From: Staphylococcus simulans
GTDB lineage: Bacteria > Bacillota > Bacilli > Staphylococcales > Staphylococcaceae
Reading direction: 5' to 3'
Length of the DNA: 54,467 nucleotides
Assembly: GCF_003043455.1 (NCBI RefSeq)
Contig: NZ_PZGG01000011.1
Span: 1 to 54,467 of the forward strand
Shown in pieces: positions 20,917 through 30,157 of this stretch. The notes beneath the pieces were generated by a model, which was not told the origin of the DNA, made no database searches, and worked only from the letters and a program-made list of their open reading frames with translations. Numbering within the stretch: the stretch's first letter is position 1; each line of letters opens with the position of its first letter. The translations under genes were made by a program, and so were the position numbers.

Positions 20917-20981
20917 TAGGGAAAAGCCGAATGTTTTAAGGGAATGCCCTTATGTTCAATAATTCACCTAAATAATACACT
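20917..20981 (+). promoter_or_regulatory. NreC box and promoter of narT
   Basis: AGGG-AATG-CCCT (20939-20950) is a clean NreC core; a degraded copy (TAGGG-AAAA-GCCGA, 20917-20930) lies 22 bp upstream. TACACT at 20976-20981 is a plausible -10, placing the clean box near -43, the same as the proximal nar box. Confidence 0.72.
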
Positions 20982-20991
20982 ATTAAGTGTA

Positions 20992-21056
20992 AGCAGTATC
21001 TTTAACTGATGAATAAAATAACTTCGACTCAAAAAACACATCAGGGAGATACTGCT
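20992..21056 (+). other. Hairpin in the narT leader
   Basis: AGCAGTATC (20992-21000) is the exact reverse complement of GATACTGCT (21048-21056); the stem extends inward by one A-U and two G-U pairs. It lies wholly inside a leader of about 115 bases before narT. No T run follows, so it is not a simple terminator. Confidence 0.5.
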
Positions 21057-21102
21057 GCTCTTATTAAATACGATATGAAAATGTAATGTTAGGGTGAAAA
21101 AA

Positions 21103-22269
21103 ATGAACAAATCTAGAGGCGGTTTACAGTTAACGATCCAAACGTTGAGTTTGGTTGCCGGCTTCATGGTATGGAGTATCATTGCACCATTGATGCCGCT
21201 GATTTCAGAAGACATTAAAATTACGAGCGGACAAGTTTCAATTGTACTCGCAATACCAGTTATTTTAGGATCTATTCTTCGTATCCCATTCGGTTATTTA
21301 ACAAACGTTATTGGCGCAAAATGGGTATTCTTCGCAAGTTTTATTATTCTATTAGTACCAATCTTTTTATTAAGTTCAGCAGCATCTGTCAATATGTTGA
21401 TGATTGCAGGCTTCTTCTTGGGGGTAGCAGGTGCGACATTCTCAGTAGGGGTAACGTCATTACCTAAATATTTCCCTAAAGAAAAAGTTGGTTTAGCGAA
21501 TGGTATTTACGGTATGGGTAACTTAGGGACAGCCGTATCTTCATTCTTAGCACCACCATTAGCAGGTGTCATCGGTTGGCAATCAACAGTGAGACTATAC
21601 TTAATCTTAATGGCAGTATTCGCAATCTTAATGTTCTTCTTAGGAGATGCTAAAGAACCTAAAGTGAAGGTTCCATTTGTAGCACAAGCGAAAGATTTAT
21701 TAAAAGACTTACGTTTATATTACTTAAGCTTATGGTATTTCATTACGTTCGGTTCTTTCGTAGCTTTTGGTATCTTCTTACCTAAATACTTAGTTGATCA
21801 TTTCAATTTGACTTCAGTAGACGCTGGAATCAGAGCAGGGGTCTTTATCGCGATTGCGACATTACTTAGACCGCTTGGTGGTATCATCGGGGACAAAATT
21901 GATGCGGTGATGGCATTAAAAGTCGACTTTATTATTATGATTATCGGTGCTGTCTTATTAGGTATTTCAGATGGTATTTTATTATTTACAATCGGATGCT
22001 TAACAATCAGTGCATGTGCAGGTATCGGTAATGGTTTAGTATTCAAATTAGTACCGCAATACTTCCACAAAGAAGCAGGTGTCGCAAATGGTATCGTTTC
22101 AATGATGGGTGGTCTTGGCGGATTCTTCCCACCATTAGTGATTACGTATGTGACAAGCTTAACAGGTACAAGCCACTTAGCATTTATCTTCTTAGCATTA
22201 TTTGGAGTGATTGCGTTTATCACAATGTGGCATTTAGGCAAGAGAAACCGTTCGCTTGCAGTAAAATAA
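21103..22269 (+). CDS. narT: Nitrate transporter NarT
   Basis: Major facilitator of the nitrate/nitrite porter family, 388 residues, 12 membrane segments. [15 protein letters not shown] and [13 protein letters not shown]...[16 protein letters not shown] are nitrate-signature regions of NNP carriers. In S. carnosus NarT imports nitrate under anaerobic growth. ATG 21103 follows TTAGGGTG by 6 bases; a GTG at 21094 sits inside that site. Its own promoter is NreC-linked. Confidence 0.95.
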   Translation: MNKSRGGLQLTIQTLSLVAGFMVWSIIAPLMPLISEDIKITSGQVSIVLAIPVILGSILRIPFGYLTNVIGAKWVFFASFIILLVPIFLLSSAASVNMLMIAGFFLGVAGATFSVGVTSLPKYFPKEKVGLANGIYGMGNLGTAVSSFLAPPLAGVIGWQSTVRLYLILMAVFAILMFFLGDAKEPKVKVPFVAQAKDLLKDLRLYYLSLWYFITFGSFVAFGIFLPKYLVDHFNLTSVDAGIRAGVFIAIATLLRPLGGIIGDKIDAVMALKVDFIIMIIGAVLLGISDGILLFTIGCLTISACAGIGNGLVFKLVPQYFHKEAGVANGIVSMMGGLGGFFPPLVITYVTSLTGTSHLAFIFLALFGVIAFITMWHLGKRNRSLAVK

Positions 22270-22354
22270 AGAACGGTATGGATGAATGAACATGTAAATA
22301 TTGAAGACGTATGGGCCATTAACAGAAGATGTTGATGGTCTTTAGTCATATTAA

Positions 22355-22403
22355 AAAGCAGAACGTGAGAAAGATGATTACTTTCTCTCGTTCTGCTTTA
22401 ATT
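22355..22403. terminator. Bidirectional terminator between narT and the FtsW-like gene
   Basis: AAAGCAGAACG-T-GAGAAAG (22355-22373) pairs with CTTTCTC-TCGTTCTGCTTT (22381-22399); A-rich and T-rich flanks let it serve both convergent genes. Confidence 0.88.
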
Positions 22404-22404
22404 T

Positions 22405-23604
22405 TTATTTGATCGTATGAAGTTTAGGACGTGCTTCACGTTCACGATTAATTTTACGTGTGGTCATAATTAATGCCGCAAAGGCAATGCTGACACTTAA
22501 CATGGATGAGCCGCCATAGCTGAGTAACGGTAAGGTTACACCTGTTAATGGAATTGTACCTGAAACACCGCCGATATTGACGAAGGCTTGAATAAAGATA
22601 TAACTGCCGATACCGATACATATCAGTTTGTAGAAGTGATTCGACGTACGGTTGGCATAGATTAAACTTTTTACCACAATTAAGCCATAGAGCCCTAAGA
22701 CAATGAGTACACCGATTAATCCTAACTCTTCAGATAGTACTGTAAAAATAAAGTCTGTATGCGGTTCTGGCAAGTAGCCAAGTTTTGAAACTCCGTTACC
22801 GAGCCCTTTACCGAATAACCCGCCATTACCGATTGAGATTAAAGCACTTGTCAGTTGATAACCTTCATTATTTTCATACTTAAATGGATTTAAGAAAACA
22901 GCGATACGTTTGATTCTGTAAATATTCTTCGTATCAAAGAGTAATGTGTAAACCAGATACATCACTACAGGTAAGAGTGCGATACCGAAGATTTGAACTT
23001 TAATTTTATTCTTGATGTCAGAATAAAGTAAAATACATCCGATAATGACTACTGTTAACATCGTTCCACCTAAGTCACCTTGTAAGAGTACGAGTACAAG
23101 GCCAAGCCCTAATAAGAGTAACGGTGGAATTAAATGGTTAATTTGGTAGTCGCGTTGTCTGCTTAATCGTCGATCAATGATGTATGAGAAATAAAATATA
23201 GAAGCGAGTTTTAAAAACTCTGAAGATTGGAGACTGAAAAATCCTAAGTTCAGCCAGTTTTTGGAACCGTTGATTTCTTTACCGATTAGCAAGGTTAAAG
23301 CTAGAAGCCCAAATGTTACCAACAACATGACTAATTGGACATTTGGAGAGTTAAAGAAATCGATTCTGACAAAAAGAGAGAAGAAGATTATGATAAGTCC
23401 AATCACAAAATAAATCGCTTGGCGCTTCATGAAATGGTTGCTTGCGACAGGATAACCGCCAGTTAAAGAACCTTTTGAAGCGGGTACCATACTGGCACTA
23501 TAAACCATGACAATCCCTATTAAACCAAGCAAGATAAAGGTTACAATCAAACTCAGATCCACACCTTTAGTTGCATTACGCAACGCTCTGAGATATTTTT
23601 TCAT
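22405..23604 (-). CDS. SEDS peptidoglycan glycosyltransferase, FtsW/RodA family
   Basis: Polytopic SEDS protein of 399 residues and about ten membrane segments that polymerises lipid II with a partner class B PBP. VMVYSASMVPASKGSLTGG near residue 33, NGSKNWLNLGFFSLQSSE near 112, GNGGLFGKGLGNG and LPEPHTDFIF near 265-285, and PLTGVTLPLLSYGGSSM near 355 are SEDS signatures. The residues around the first and last motifs look closer to staphylococcal FtsW than RodA. Its place beside narT is not a division cluster, so it may be an additional paralogue. Confidence 0.9.
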   Translation of the reverse strand: MKKYLRALRNATKGVDLSLIVTFILLGLIGIVMVYSASMVPASKGSLTGGYPVASNHFMKRQAIYFVIGLIIIFFSLFVRIDFFNSPNVQLVMLLVTFGLLALTLLIGKEINGSKNWLNLGFFSLQSSEFLKLASIFYFSYIIDRRLSRQRDYQINHLIPPLLLLGLGLVLVLLQGDLGGTMLTVVIIGCILLYSDIKNKIKVQIFGIALLPVVMYLVYTLLFDTKNIYRIKRIAVFLNPFKYENNEGYQLTSALISIGNGGLFGKGLGNGVSKLGYLPEPHTDFIFTVLSEELGLIGVLIVLGLYGLIVVKSLIYANRTSNHFYKLICIGIGSYIFIQAFVNIGGVSGTIPLTGVTLPLLSYGGSSMLSVSIAFAALIMTTRKINREREARPKLHTIK

Positions 23605-23774
23605 TTCGAGTCACCTCTAAGATTGTCTTTTTTCCTTAAACGCGATGTGAAATATAATGCATTAAATATCTATTATATAGATTTTGTTTACAACTATCCA
23701 CTTTTTATAGGTGAAAAAAGAAAGAGAAATGAAAATAGGTGGAAAGGAAGACATGAATATATAAGAACATATAA

Positions 23775-23810
23775 GTAAAAAAAGAAGCCTTGAAACAAGT
23801 TCAAGACTTC
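23775..23810 (-). terminator. Terminator of mvaS
   Basis: On the minus strand GAAGTCTTGAA pairs with TTCAAGGCTTC, then T7. Confidence 0.85.
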
Positions 23811-23844
23811 TAAATAAAGCGTTGCTTCACACAAGCTTTATCTA

Positions 23845-25014
23845 TTATTTTACGGTATCATAGTAACGAATGTTGTCTGAGATTTCTTTAAGGTAGAAGT
23901 TGCCTTTTGGTTCAACTTCTAATTCAGTTTCAGCATCAAATTCAAGATTGTCGAAGCGTTTGAAGAATGATTCATACTCTTCAACAGATAATGCTTTACG
24001 GTTTTTCAACATCGCTTGGTGTGCTTCCACATCAAGTGCATCTTTAAAGCCGTCTGCAAGAGTTGCAGTGAAGAATTCACCGACTGAACCAGAACCATAG
24101 CTGAATAGACCGATACGGTCTCCGCTATTTAAATCATGGTTTTCAAGTAATGAAATCAAGCTTAAATAAAGTGAACCTGTATAGATGTTTCCGACATAGC
24201 GGTTGTAATCCGTAGCAGATTTGTAACTGTCATTTAATCTTGCTTGTGTATCTTCTGAGGCTGTATCTGTTAAAATAGAATCAAGTGCTTTTTGACCCAT
24301 CTTTGTGAATGGTACATGGAAGCATAACGCAGCAAAGTCAGACAATGATTTATGATAACGTTTTGCGTATTCGTTCCAACTTTCTTGGAAAGAATGGATA
24401 TAAGCATCTTTAGATAATTTACCGTCAACAAGCGGATAAATTTCACCAGATGGTCTCCAGAAATCGTAAACGTCTTCTGTAAATGCAACTGAATCATCAT
24501 GCAATTCAGCAATACGCGGGTTATGACTGATTACCATAGCAACTGCACCAGCACCTTGTGTCGGTTCACCGCCACTGTTTAGTCCATAACGCGCAGTATC
24601 ACTTGCGATAACTAATACTTTTTCATTAGGACGTGGTACTAAATAATCTTTCGCCATTTGAATCGCAGGAGTCGCTGCATAGCATGCTTCTTTCATTTCG
24701 AAACAACGTGCAAAAGGTTGAATTCCTAGTAGATGATGAATCTGTACAGCAGACGCTTTCGCTGAATCAATCGCTGATTCAGTCGCGACAATGACCATCG
24801 TAATATCTTTCTTGTCTTGTTCTGTCAAGATAGGTTGAGCAGCGTTAGCACCCATTGTTACAATGTCTTGACTGACTGGGCTTACAGCCATTTCAGTCTG
24901 ACCGATACCAATCAGAAACTTGTTTGGATCTACATTGCGTGCTTCGGCTAAATCAGCCATATCTACGTAAAAGTTCGGAATATAAAAATTAAGTTGGTCG
25001 ATACCAATTGTCAT
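23845..25014 (-). CDS. mvaS: Hydroxymethylglutaryl-CoA synthase
   Basis: Condenses acetyl-CoA with acetoacetyl-CoA in the mevalonate route to isoprenoids. Length 389 residues; catalytic Glu79 (VATESAID) and Cys111 (EMKEACYAA) are at the positions known for the S. aureus enzyme, and the [12 protein letters not shown] segment near 233 holds the catalytic histidine. AAAGGATG precedes the ATG. It is divergent from mvaC-mvaA across 111 bases, so the pathway genes share one control region. Confidence 0.97.
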   Translation of the reverse strand: MTIGIDQLNFYIPNFYVDMADLAEARNVDPNKFLIGIGQTEMAVSPVSQDIVTMGANAAQPILTEQDKKDITMVIVATESAIDSAKASAVQIHHLLGIQPFARCFEMKEACYAATPAIQMAKDYLVPRPNEKVLVIASDTARYGLNSGGEPTQGAGAVAMVISHNPRIAELHDDSVAFTEDVYDFWRPSGEIYPLVDGKLSKDAYIHSFQESWNEYAKRYHKSLSDFAALCFHVPFTKMGQKALDSILTDTASEDTQARLNDSYKSATDYNRYVGNIYTGSLYLSLISLLENHDLNSGDRIGLFSYGSGSVGEFFTATLADGFKDALDVEAHQAMLKNRKALSVEEYESFFKRFDNLEFDAETELEVEPKGNFYLKEISDNIRYYDTVK

Positions 25015-25125
25015 AAATAACCAACATCCTTTCTTGATATGTTAAATCACTTTAAATCATATCAAAAGAGGGTACAAAAATACAATTTTAAATTAGTAGC
25101 TAGTGATAAAAAAGGAGACTAAATT

Positions 25126-26277
25126 ATGAGTAAAATCGCAATTGTTAGTGCAAAACGTACGCCAGTAGGTAAATTCAGAGGGAAATTAAGAGATTATTCT
25201 GCAGTACAACTTGGCACCATCGCTTTAGAAGCAGCAATTGATGCTATCAATCTGCCGAAAGATAAAATCGAAAATGTGATTTTTGGTAACGTATTGCAAG
25301 CAGGCAACGGACAAAACCCAGCACGTCAAATCTTGGTAAATGCCGGATTGCCGACATCAACTCCTGGAATGACTATCAACGAAGTATGCGGATCTGGTTT
25401 AAAAGCTGTAATCTTAGGTAAACAACTGATTCAATTAGGGGAAGCAAAAGTTGTAGCAGTTGGCGGTGTTGAAAGTATGACCAATGCACCGAAACTTGTC
25501 TTACCTGGACAAGAGAAACCTGTACCAAGCTTTATGCATGACGGTTTGACAGATGCGTTTGAAAATGTACCGATGGGTATCACAGCTGAACGTATCGCAG
25601 ATAAATATGAAGTCACACGTGAACAACAAGATGCGTTTGCAGTCAATTCACATAAAAAAGCGCATGAAGCGTCTCAGGCTGGTAAATATCAAGCAGAAAT
25701 AATTCCATTAACAGATGCTGACGGCGAAGAAATGACAACAGACGAAGGTATCCGTGGTAATAGTAATGTAGAAAAACTTGCGACTTTAGATACAATCTTT
25801 AAAGAAGACGGCACAGTTACAGCAGGGAATGCTTCAAGTATCAATGATGGTGCTTCAGCATTAATCTTAATGGATGCAGACTATGCACGTGAGAACGGCT
25901 ATGAGATTATGGGGATCTTAGGTGATTATGCAGAAGTCGGTTGTGATCCTGAAATCATGGGTATCGCGCCTTACTATGCAGTATCTAAATTATTAGAAAA
26001 AACAAATCAAACAATAGATGATATTGATTTAGTAGAAATGACTGAAGCATTCTCAGTTCAAAGTATTGCGGTCAAAGATAATTTGAAAATTCCAGATGAG
26101 AAATTAAATATCTATGGCGGTGCAGTCGCAATCGGTCATCCAATCGGTGCTTCAGGAGCACGTTTAGTGACATCATTAGTTCATGAACTACATCAAGAAA
26201 ATAAACACAACGGTATCGCAACAGCGTGTATCGGCGGCGGTTTAGGTATCGCTTTAGAAGTTGAAAAAGGAGAGTAA
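25126..26277 (+). CDS. mvaC: Acetyl-CoA C-acetyltransferase, mevalonate pathway thiolase
   Basis: Biosynthetic thiolase of 383 residues giving acetoacetyl-CoA. The nucleophile is Cys88 in INEVCGSGLKA; the GHPIGASGAR histidine loop lies near residue 338 and the second catalytic cysteine in ACIGGGLG near 368. AAAAGGAG precedes ATG. Followed five bases later by mvaA, and divergent from mvaS, which uses its product. Confidence 0.95.
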   Translation: MSKIAIVSAKRTPVGKFRGKLRDYSAVQLGTIALEAAIDAINLPKDKIENVIFGNVLQAGNGQNPARQILVNAGLPTSTPGMTINEVCGSGLKAVILGKQLIQLGEAKVVAVGGVESMTNAPKLVLPGQEKPVPSFMHDGLTDAFENVPMGITAERIADKYEVTREQQDAFAVNSHKKAHEASQAGKYQAEIIPLTDADGEEMTTDEGIRGNSNVEKLATLDTIFKEDGTVTAGNASSINDGASALILMDADYARENGYEIMGILGDYAEVGCDPEIMGIAPYYAVSKLLEKTNQTIDDIDLVEMTEAFSVQSIAVKDNLKIPDEKLNIYGGAVAIGHPIGASGARLVTSLVHELHQENKHNGIATACIGGGLGIALEVEKGE

Positions 26278-26282
26278 TCAAC

Positions 26283-27560
26283 ATGAAAGCATTGGGGAAA
26301 GATTTCAGACACTTATCACGTCAAGATAAATTACAGCGTTTAGAAGACAATGGTTGGATTTCACAAGAAAGCCATCAAGAATTGTTAGATATACCGCTGC
26401 TTTCAGAAGAAGTGGCTGACAGTCTGATTGAAAATGTGATTACACAAGGAGCATTGCCTGTAGGGTTATTACCAGACATTGTGGTAGACGGTAAACATTA
26501 TGCAGTGCCAATGATGGTAGAAGAACCATCAGTCGTAGCTGCCGCAAGTTACGGTTCAAAGTTAGTCAATCAAACTGGTGGGTTCAAAGTAGAATCCAGT
26601 GAACGTTTGATGATTGGACAAATTGTCTTTATGGAAGTTGAAAATCCTGCGCAATTAGCTGATAAATTACTTGAGAAAGAAGCACAAATTCATCAAGTCG
26701 CAGATGCAAGCTATCCATCGATTTTAAAACGCGGCGGCGGTTATCGTAAAATGGATGTTGATACCTTTGAAAAAGAACAACTGGTATCATTAAAAGTTTA
26801 TGTCGATACAAAGGATGCGATGGGCGCAAATATGATAAATACCATCTTAGAAGGCATTTCTGGCTTCCTGAAAGGCGAATGGCCAGAAATCAATGTCCTT
26901 ATGAGTATTTTATCTAATCACGCTACAGCGTCACTTGTGCGCGTCTCAGGGGAAATTGATGTTTCAGCTTTAGCACGCGGAGAAATGAACGGCGAAACAG
27001 TCGCAAAACGTTTAGAAGCTGCTTCTGTGTTAGCTTATGTCGATCCATACCGTGCAGTGACACATAATAAAGGTGTGATGAACGGTATTCATGCGGTTGT
27101 GTTAGCAACAGGTAATGATACACGTAGTGCGGAAGCTAGTGCACATGCGTATGCATGTAAAGAAGGCCAATACCGCAGTATGACCAAATGGGAGTATCTT
27201 GAAGATAAAGGTCGTTTAAGAGGAACGATTGAAATTCCGATGACACTCGCAACTGTCGGCGGCGGTACAAAAGTCGTGCCGATTGCACGTTTAGCACAAG
27301 AAATTTTACATGTAGATTCTGCGCAAGAATTAGGTGAAGTTGCGGCAGCAGTTGGCTTAGCTCAGAACTTCTCAGCATGTCGTGCATTAGTATCTGAAGG
27401 CATTCAAGAAGGCCATATGAGTCTGCAGTATAAATCATTAGCGATTGTCGCAGGTGCGAAAGGTTCAGAAATTGAACAAGTCGCAGATGCTTTAAAACAA
27501 GCAGACACTGCGAATATGGCTGAAGCGGAGAAACTGTTAGCTGAATTACGTAAAAAATAA
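26283..27560 (+). CDS. mvaA: Hydroxymethylglutaryl-CoA reductase, class II
   Basis: Makes mevalonate from HMG-CoA with NAD(P)H. The 425-residue soluble protein shows the class II signatures: PMMVEEPSVVAAAS near residue 77 with the catalytic glutamate, DAMGANMINTI near 180, and a C-terminal catalytic-histidine flap region (EGIQEGHMSLQ near 380). No membrane domain, unlike class I enzymes. Ribosome site AAAGGAGAG; co-transcribed with mvaC. Confidence 0.96.
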   Translation: MKALGKDFRHLSRQDKLQRLEDNGWISQESHQELLDIPLLSEEVADSLIENVITQGALPVGLLPDIVVDGKHYAVPMMVEEPSVVAAASYGSKLVNQTGGFKVESSERLMIGQIVFMEVENPAQLADKLLEKEAQIHQVADASYPSILKRGGGYRKMDVDTFEKEQLVSLKVYVDTKDAMGANMINTILEGISGFLKGEWPEINVLMSILSNHATASLVRVSGEIDVSALARGEMNGETVAKRLEAASVLAYVDPYRAVTHNKGVMNGIHAVVLATGNDTRSAEASAHAYACKEGQYRSMTKWEYLEDKGRLRGTIEIPMTLATVGGGTKVVPIARLAQEILHVDSAQELGEVAAAVGLAQNFSACRALVSEGIQEGHMSLQYKSLAIVAGAKGSEIEQVADALKQADTANMAEAEKLLAELRKK

Positions 27561-27603
27561 ATACAAGATATATAAAACAATATGAGATGTGATTTTGATG
27601 AGG

Positions 27604-27640
27604 GAAGCGGGTTCTTAAAGAGAGAGCCCGCTTCTTTCTT
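27604..27640 (+). terminator. Terminator of mvaC-mvaA
   Basis: GAAGCGGGTTCT (27604-27615) pairs with AGAGCCCGCTTC (27623-27634, one G-U), then TTTCTT. Confidence 0.85.
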
Positions 27641-27643
27641 AAT

Positions 27644-27675
27644 AAAAAAAACAACACCCCTTAAAGGAGTGCTGT
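27644..27675 (-). terminator. Terminator of the Hsp20 gene
   Basis: Minus-strand ACAGCACTCCTT / AAGGGGTGTTGT stem followed by T8. Confidence 0.82.
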
Positions 27676-27685
27676 AAAAATATAA

Positions 27686-28090
27686 TTAATCGATTGTGAT
27701 ATTAGATCCTGCTAGGTCTTGATCGTCTTTCTTAGGTAATACAACAGTTAACACACCATCTTTGTAAGATGCTGAAATGTTGTCGCTGTCGATATTACTG
27801 AAAGAGAATTCACGGCTGACACTGTCAGTACTGCGTTCTCTTTGGATTACGCGACCTTCTTCATTTTCAGTACGACTTTCAATTGAGCGTTTAGCGCTGA
27901 TTTTTAGCGTACCTTCATTATAAGAAAGATTGATGTTCTTTTTATCAAATCCTGGTAAATCTGCTTCTACAATATATTGGTTATCTTTTTCTTTAATATC
28001 TGTTTTCACAGGGTTTACTGTTGGGATTTGATCTATAAATTGGCGTCCGAATTCTTTGAAAATGTCAGTGGGTTTACTTTCGAAAGGCAT
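27686..28090 (-). CDS. Hsp20/alpha-crystallin small heat-shock protein
   Basis: Small chaperone of 134 residues. The alpha-crystallin domain spans about residues 38-125: YIVEADLPGFDKKNINLSY opens it and the ASYKDGVLTVVLPKK segment (A-x-x-x-GVL motif) closes it. Binds unfolding proteins as oligomers. The upstream 150 bases show neither a CIRCE element nor a CtsR direct repeat. It is in the same direction as sarZ, 150 bases downstream of it. Confidence 0.93.
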   Translation of the reverse strand: MPFESKPTDIFKEFGRQFIDQIPTVNPVKTDIKEKDNQYIVEADLPGFDKKNINLSYNEGTLKISAKRSIESRTENEEGRVIQRERSTDSVSREFSFSNIDSDNISASYKDGVLTVVLPKKDDQDLAGSNITID

Positions 28091-28240
28091 GTAAAATCGC
28101 TCCTTTTCATTGTTTAATTAAAGCTCGCTTTAGTCATTCATACCCGACTTTTTATAGGGTAATCTTACTGAGTATTCAGCGAGTTCTGACTTTAATTATA
28201 CCACGTCCAGGAGCTGATAGATAATCAGAGGATTTGAGTG

Positions 28241-28678
28241 TTAGGCTTCAGAAAAGTTATTTACGATAAATTTCGATAGGATAGATTTAATTGTTTTCGC
28301 ATCTTCCATTGAAATGTCTAAATCCTTGAAAACTTCCATCGCAATATGTGAGATTTCGTGACGAGTTTCAACACCTTCTTCAGTTAAAGAGACAAGGAGA
28401 TTTCTTTCGTCTGACGGCTGTCTAAGACGTTTGACAAGTCCTTGTTTTTCTAACTTTTTAATCATAGGTGTTAATGTTCCGGAATCTAAATATAATCTTT
28501 CCCCTAAAGATTTGATATTGATAGATTCATCGTCTTCTAAAGCGAGTAGAACGATATAACCAGTATACGTCAGTCCATATTTCTTAAGATGCGGGGTGTA
28601 GCGCTTGATAATCTCTTTAGACGACACATAGAATAAAAAACATAATTGTTTATCTAAAAAGTTGTTAGGTTCATGCAA
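28241..28678 (-). CDS. sarZ: SarZ, MarR/OhrR-type redox-sensing regulator
   Basis: Winged-helix regulator of 145 residues. The N-terminal KQLCFLFYVSSKEIIKRY and LTYTGYIVLLAL segments and the DSGTLTPMIKKLEKQGLV recognition region match staphylococcal SarZ closely. The only cysteine is Cys13, the thiol SarZ uses to sense oxidants. TTG start with GGAG 8 bases upstream; this gives the same N-terminal length and Cys13 number as S. aureus SarZ. Its likely -35 (TTGACA on the minus strand, 28727-28732) overlaps the -35 of the divergent nitroreductase promoter, so one bound protein could control both. Confidence 0.9.
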   Translation of the reverse strand: MHEPNNFLDKQLCFLFYVSSKEIIKRYTPHLKKYGLTYTGYIVLLALEDDESINIKSLGERLYLDSGTLTPMIKKLEKQGLVKRLRQPSDERNLLVSLTEEGVETRHEISHIAMEVFKDLDISMEDAKTIKSILSKFIVNNFSEA

Positions 28679-28724
28679 TTAAATCACTCCTTATTTAAAA
28701 CAACGATATTATGAATGCAATCAC

Positions 28725-28753
28725 TTGTCAAGAATAAATTTCGTGCCTATAAT
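28725..28753 (+). promoter_or_regulatory. Promoter of the nitroreductase gene
   Basis: TTGTCA, 17-bp spacer, TATAAT. Near-consensus SigA promoter giving a leader of about 90 bases. The -35 overlaps a minus-strand TTGACA facing sarZ. Confidence 0.85.
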
Positions 28754-28848
28754 TTAGTGTGTTTAAACTTTGTAGTATGGAAAAGATTCAAATAGATACC
28801 GTTTTTGTTCAGAATACAAACACAAGAGATAAAGGAGCAAAAGATATA

Positions 28849-29475
28849 ATGGAAAAACAACTGTTTGATGATGTGCTGAGAGCACGTAAATCAGTAAAGG
28901 TTTATGATTCGAATGTGAAGATTTCTCATGAAGAAATGGATGAAATGTTAGAGAAAGCAGCGCTTGCACCTTCTTCAATTAATATGCAGCCATGGAGAGT
29001 CGTTGTAGTAGATAGTGAGGAAGGTAAAGAAAAAATCCGTCCAGCTATGCAGTTCAATACAAGACAAAATGATACATCTGCTGCGATGGTCGTGATTTTC
29101 GGTGATTTAAGAAACTATGAGTATGGTGAACAAATTTATCAAGGCAATGTAGATAAAGGTTATATGCCACAAGAAACTAAAGATGACTTATTATCTAAGT
29201 TTCTACCATTTTATAAAGGTTTAAGTTTACCGCAAATGACATCTATAGTGAATATCGACTGCAGTTTGTTTGCGATGCAGTTTATGCTCGTCGCAAAAGC
29301 ACATGGATATGACACAAATCCTATTGGCGGTTTCGATAAAGAAAATATTGCTTCAATTTTAGGGTTAGACCCTGAACGTTATGTACCCGTGATGGTGGTT
29401 GCTGTAGGGAAAGCTGATCAAGCAGCGCATCATACGTATCGTTTAGATGTTGATGCTTTCAGACGCTATTTCTAA
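28849..29475 (+). CDS. Nitroreductase-family FMN oxidoreductase
   Basis: FMN-dependent NAD(P)H reductase of 208 residues. RARKSVKVYD near residue 12 and APSSINMQPWRVVVV near 42 are the FMN-phosphate motifs; GGFDKENIASILGLDPE near 162 is the C-terminal motif. Substrate cannot be read from sequence. The ATG at 28849 is chosen because the conserved fold begins there; in-frame codons upstream would add 30 unrelated residues. Divergence from sarZ with overlapping promoters suggests redox control. Confidence 0.9.
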   Translation: MEKQLFDDVLRARKSVKVYDSNVKISHEEMDEMLEKAALAPSSINMQPWRVVVVDSEEGKEKIRPAMQFNTRQNDTSAAMVVIFGDLRNYEYGEQIYQGNVDKGYMPQETKDDLLSKFLPFYKGLSLPQMTSIVNIDCSLFAMQFMLVAKAHGYDTNPIGGFDKENIASILGLDPERYVPVMVVAVGKADQAAHHTYRLDVDAFRRYF

Positions 29476-29603
29476 TGTGATAATCGACAAATTTGTTACA
29501 ATGAAATTAAATATGTGACAAGTATACGAAGCTTCATTCACAATTGTATAGATAGTACAATTTTTTTGTAAGGATGAAGTTTAAAGGCTAAAGGAGTCTA
29601 GCT

Positions 29604-29960
29604 ATGAGTAAAAGAGTTTTTCATTTAATTTTAATTATTATCGGTTCCTTAATTATCGCAACGGTATTCTTCTTTGGTTTGAAAGCCTATCAAGGGAAGC
29701 AAAACTTGAAGCTGGTTGATCAGTATATTGCTGAACACCAATTACAAGATGATATCAAATCTGAAAAGAAAAAATTCAATGCGAAAGACGGCGTATATTA
29801 TAAGGAAGTTGTCTTTAAAGATGAACCAGAATTAACGTACGTGATACAACCGATGGGGACTTCAAAGGGATTATTCGCGCAAGCATTTGATACGCAAACA
29901 AGAAAGCATATCAAAAAAGCCAAACATAATTTCTTTGATGACAATTATAAGCTTAAATAA
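29604..29960 (+). CDS. Small membrane-anchored protein, DUF3139-like
   Basis: A 118-residue protein with one N-terminal membrane segment (residues about 8-26, basic start MSKR) and an extracellular lysine-rich domain. The pattern KDGVYYKEVVFKDEPELTY resembles the DUF3139 family found in staphylococci; function unknown. AAAGGAG precedes ATG, and a strong terminator follows. Confidence 0.7.
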   Translation: MSKRVFHLILIIIGSLIIATVFFFGLKAYQGKQNLKLVDQYIAEHQLQDDIKSEKKKFNAKDGVYYKEVVFKDEPELTYVIQPMGTSKGLFAQAFDTQTRKHIKKAKHNFFDDNYKLK

Positions 29961-29990
29961 CCGATTAAGTATGTTAGAATAAATGTGATT

Positions 29991-30030
29991 AAGACATTAA
30001 ACACGATGAATAGTGTTTAGTGTCTTATTT
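29991..30030 (+). terminator. Terminator after the DUF3139-like gene
   Basis: AAGACATTAAACAC (29991-30004) pairs with GTGTTTAGTGTCTT (30013-30026, one mismatch). Confidence 0.75.
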
Positions 30031-30157
30031 GCGTTACATGGATAATTGTGTGAGTATGAAAACTCTATCACAAGTTATCAAAAATTGATTATTATCACCA
30101 AAATGGATATAACACCTTTAGTATCAGCATAGAGAAAAACATGATAGGAGGGACGGC

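Noticed and set aside
28091..28240. CIRCE, CtsR or SigB element before the Hsp20 gene
   Set aside because: No inverted TTAGCACTC, no heptad repeat of AGGTCAAA type, and no convincing SigB -35/-10 pair.
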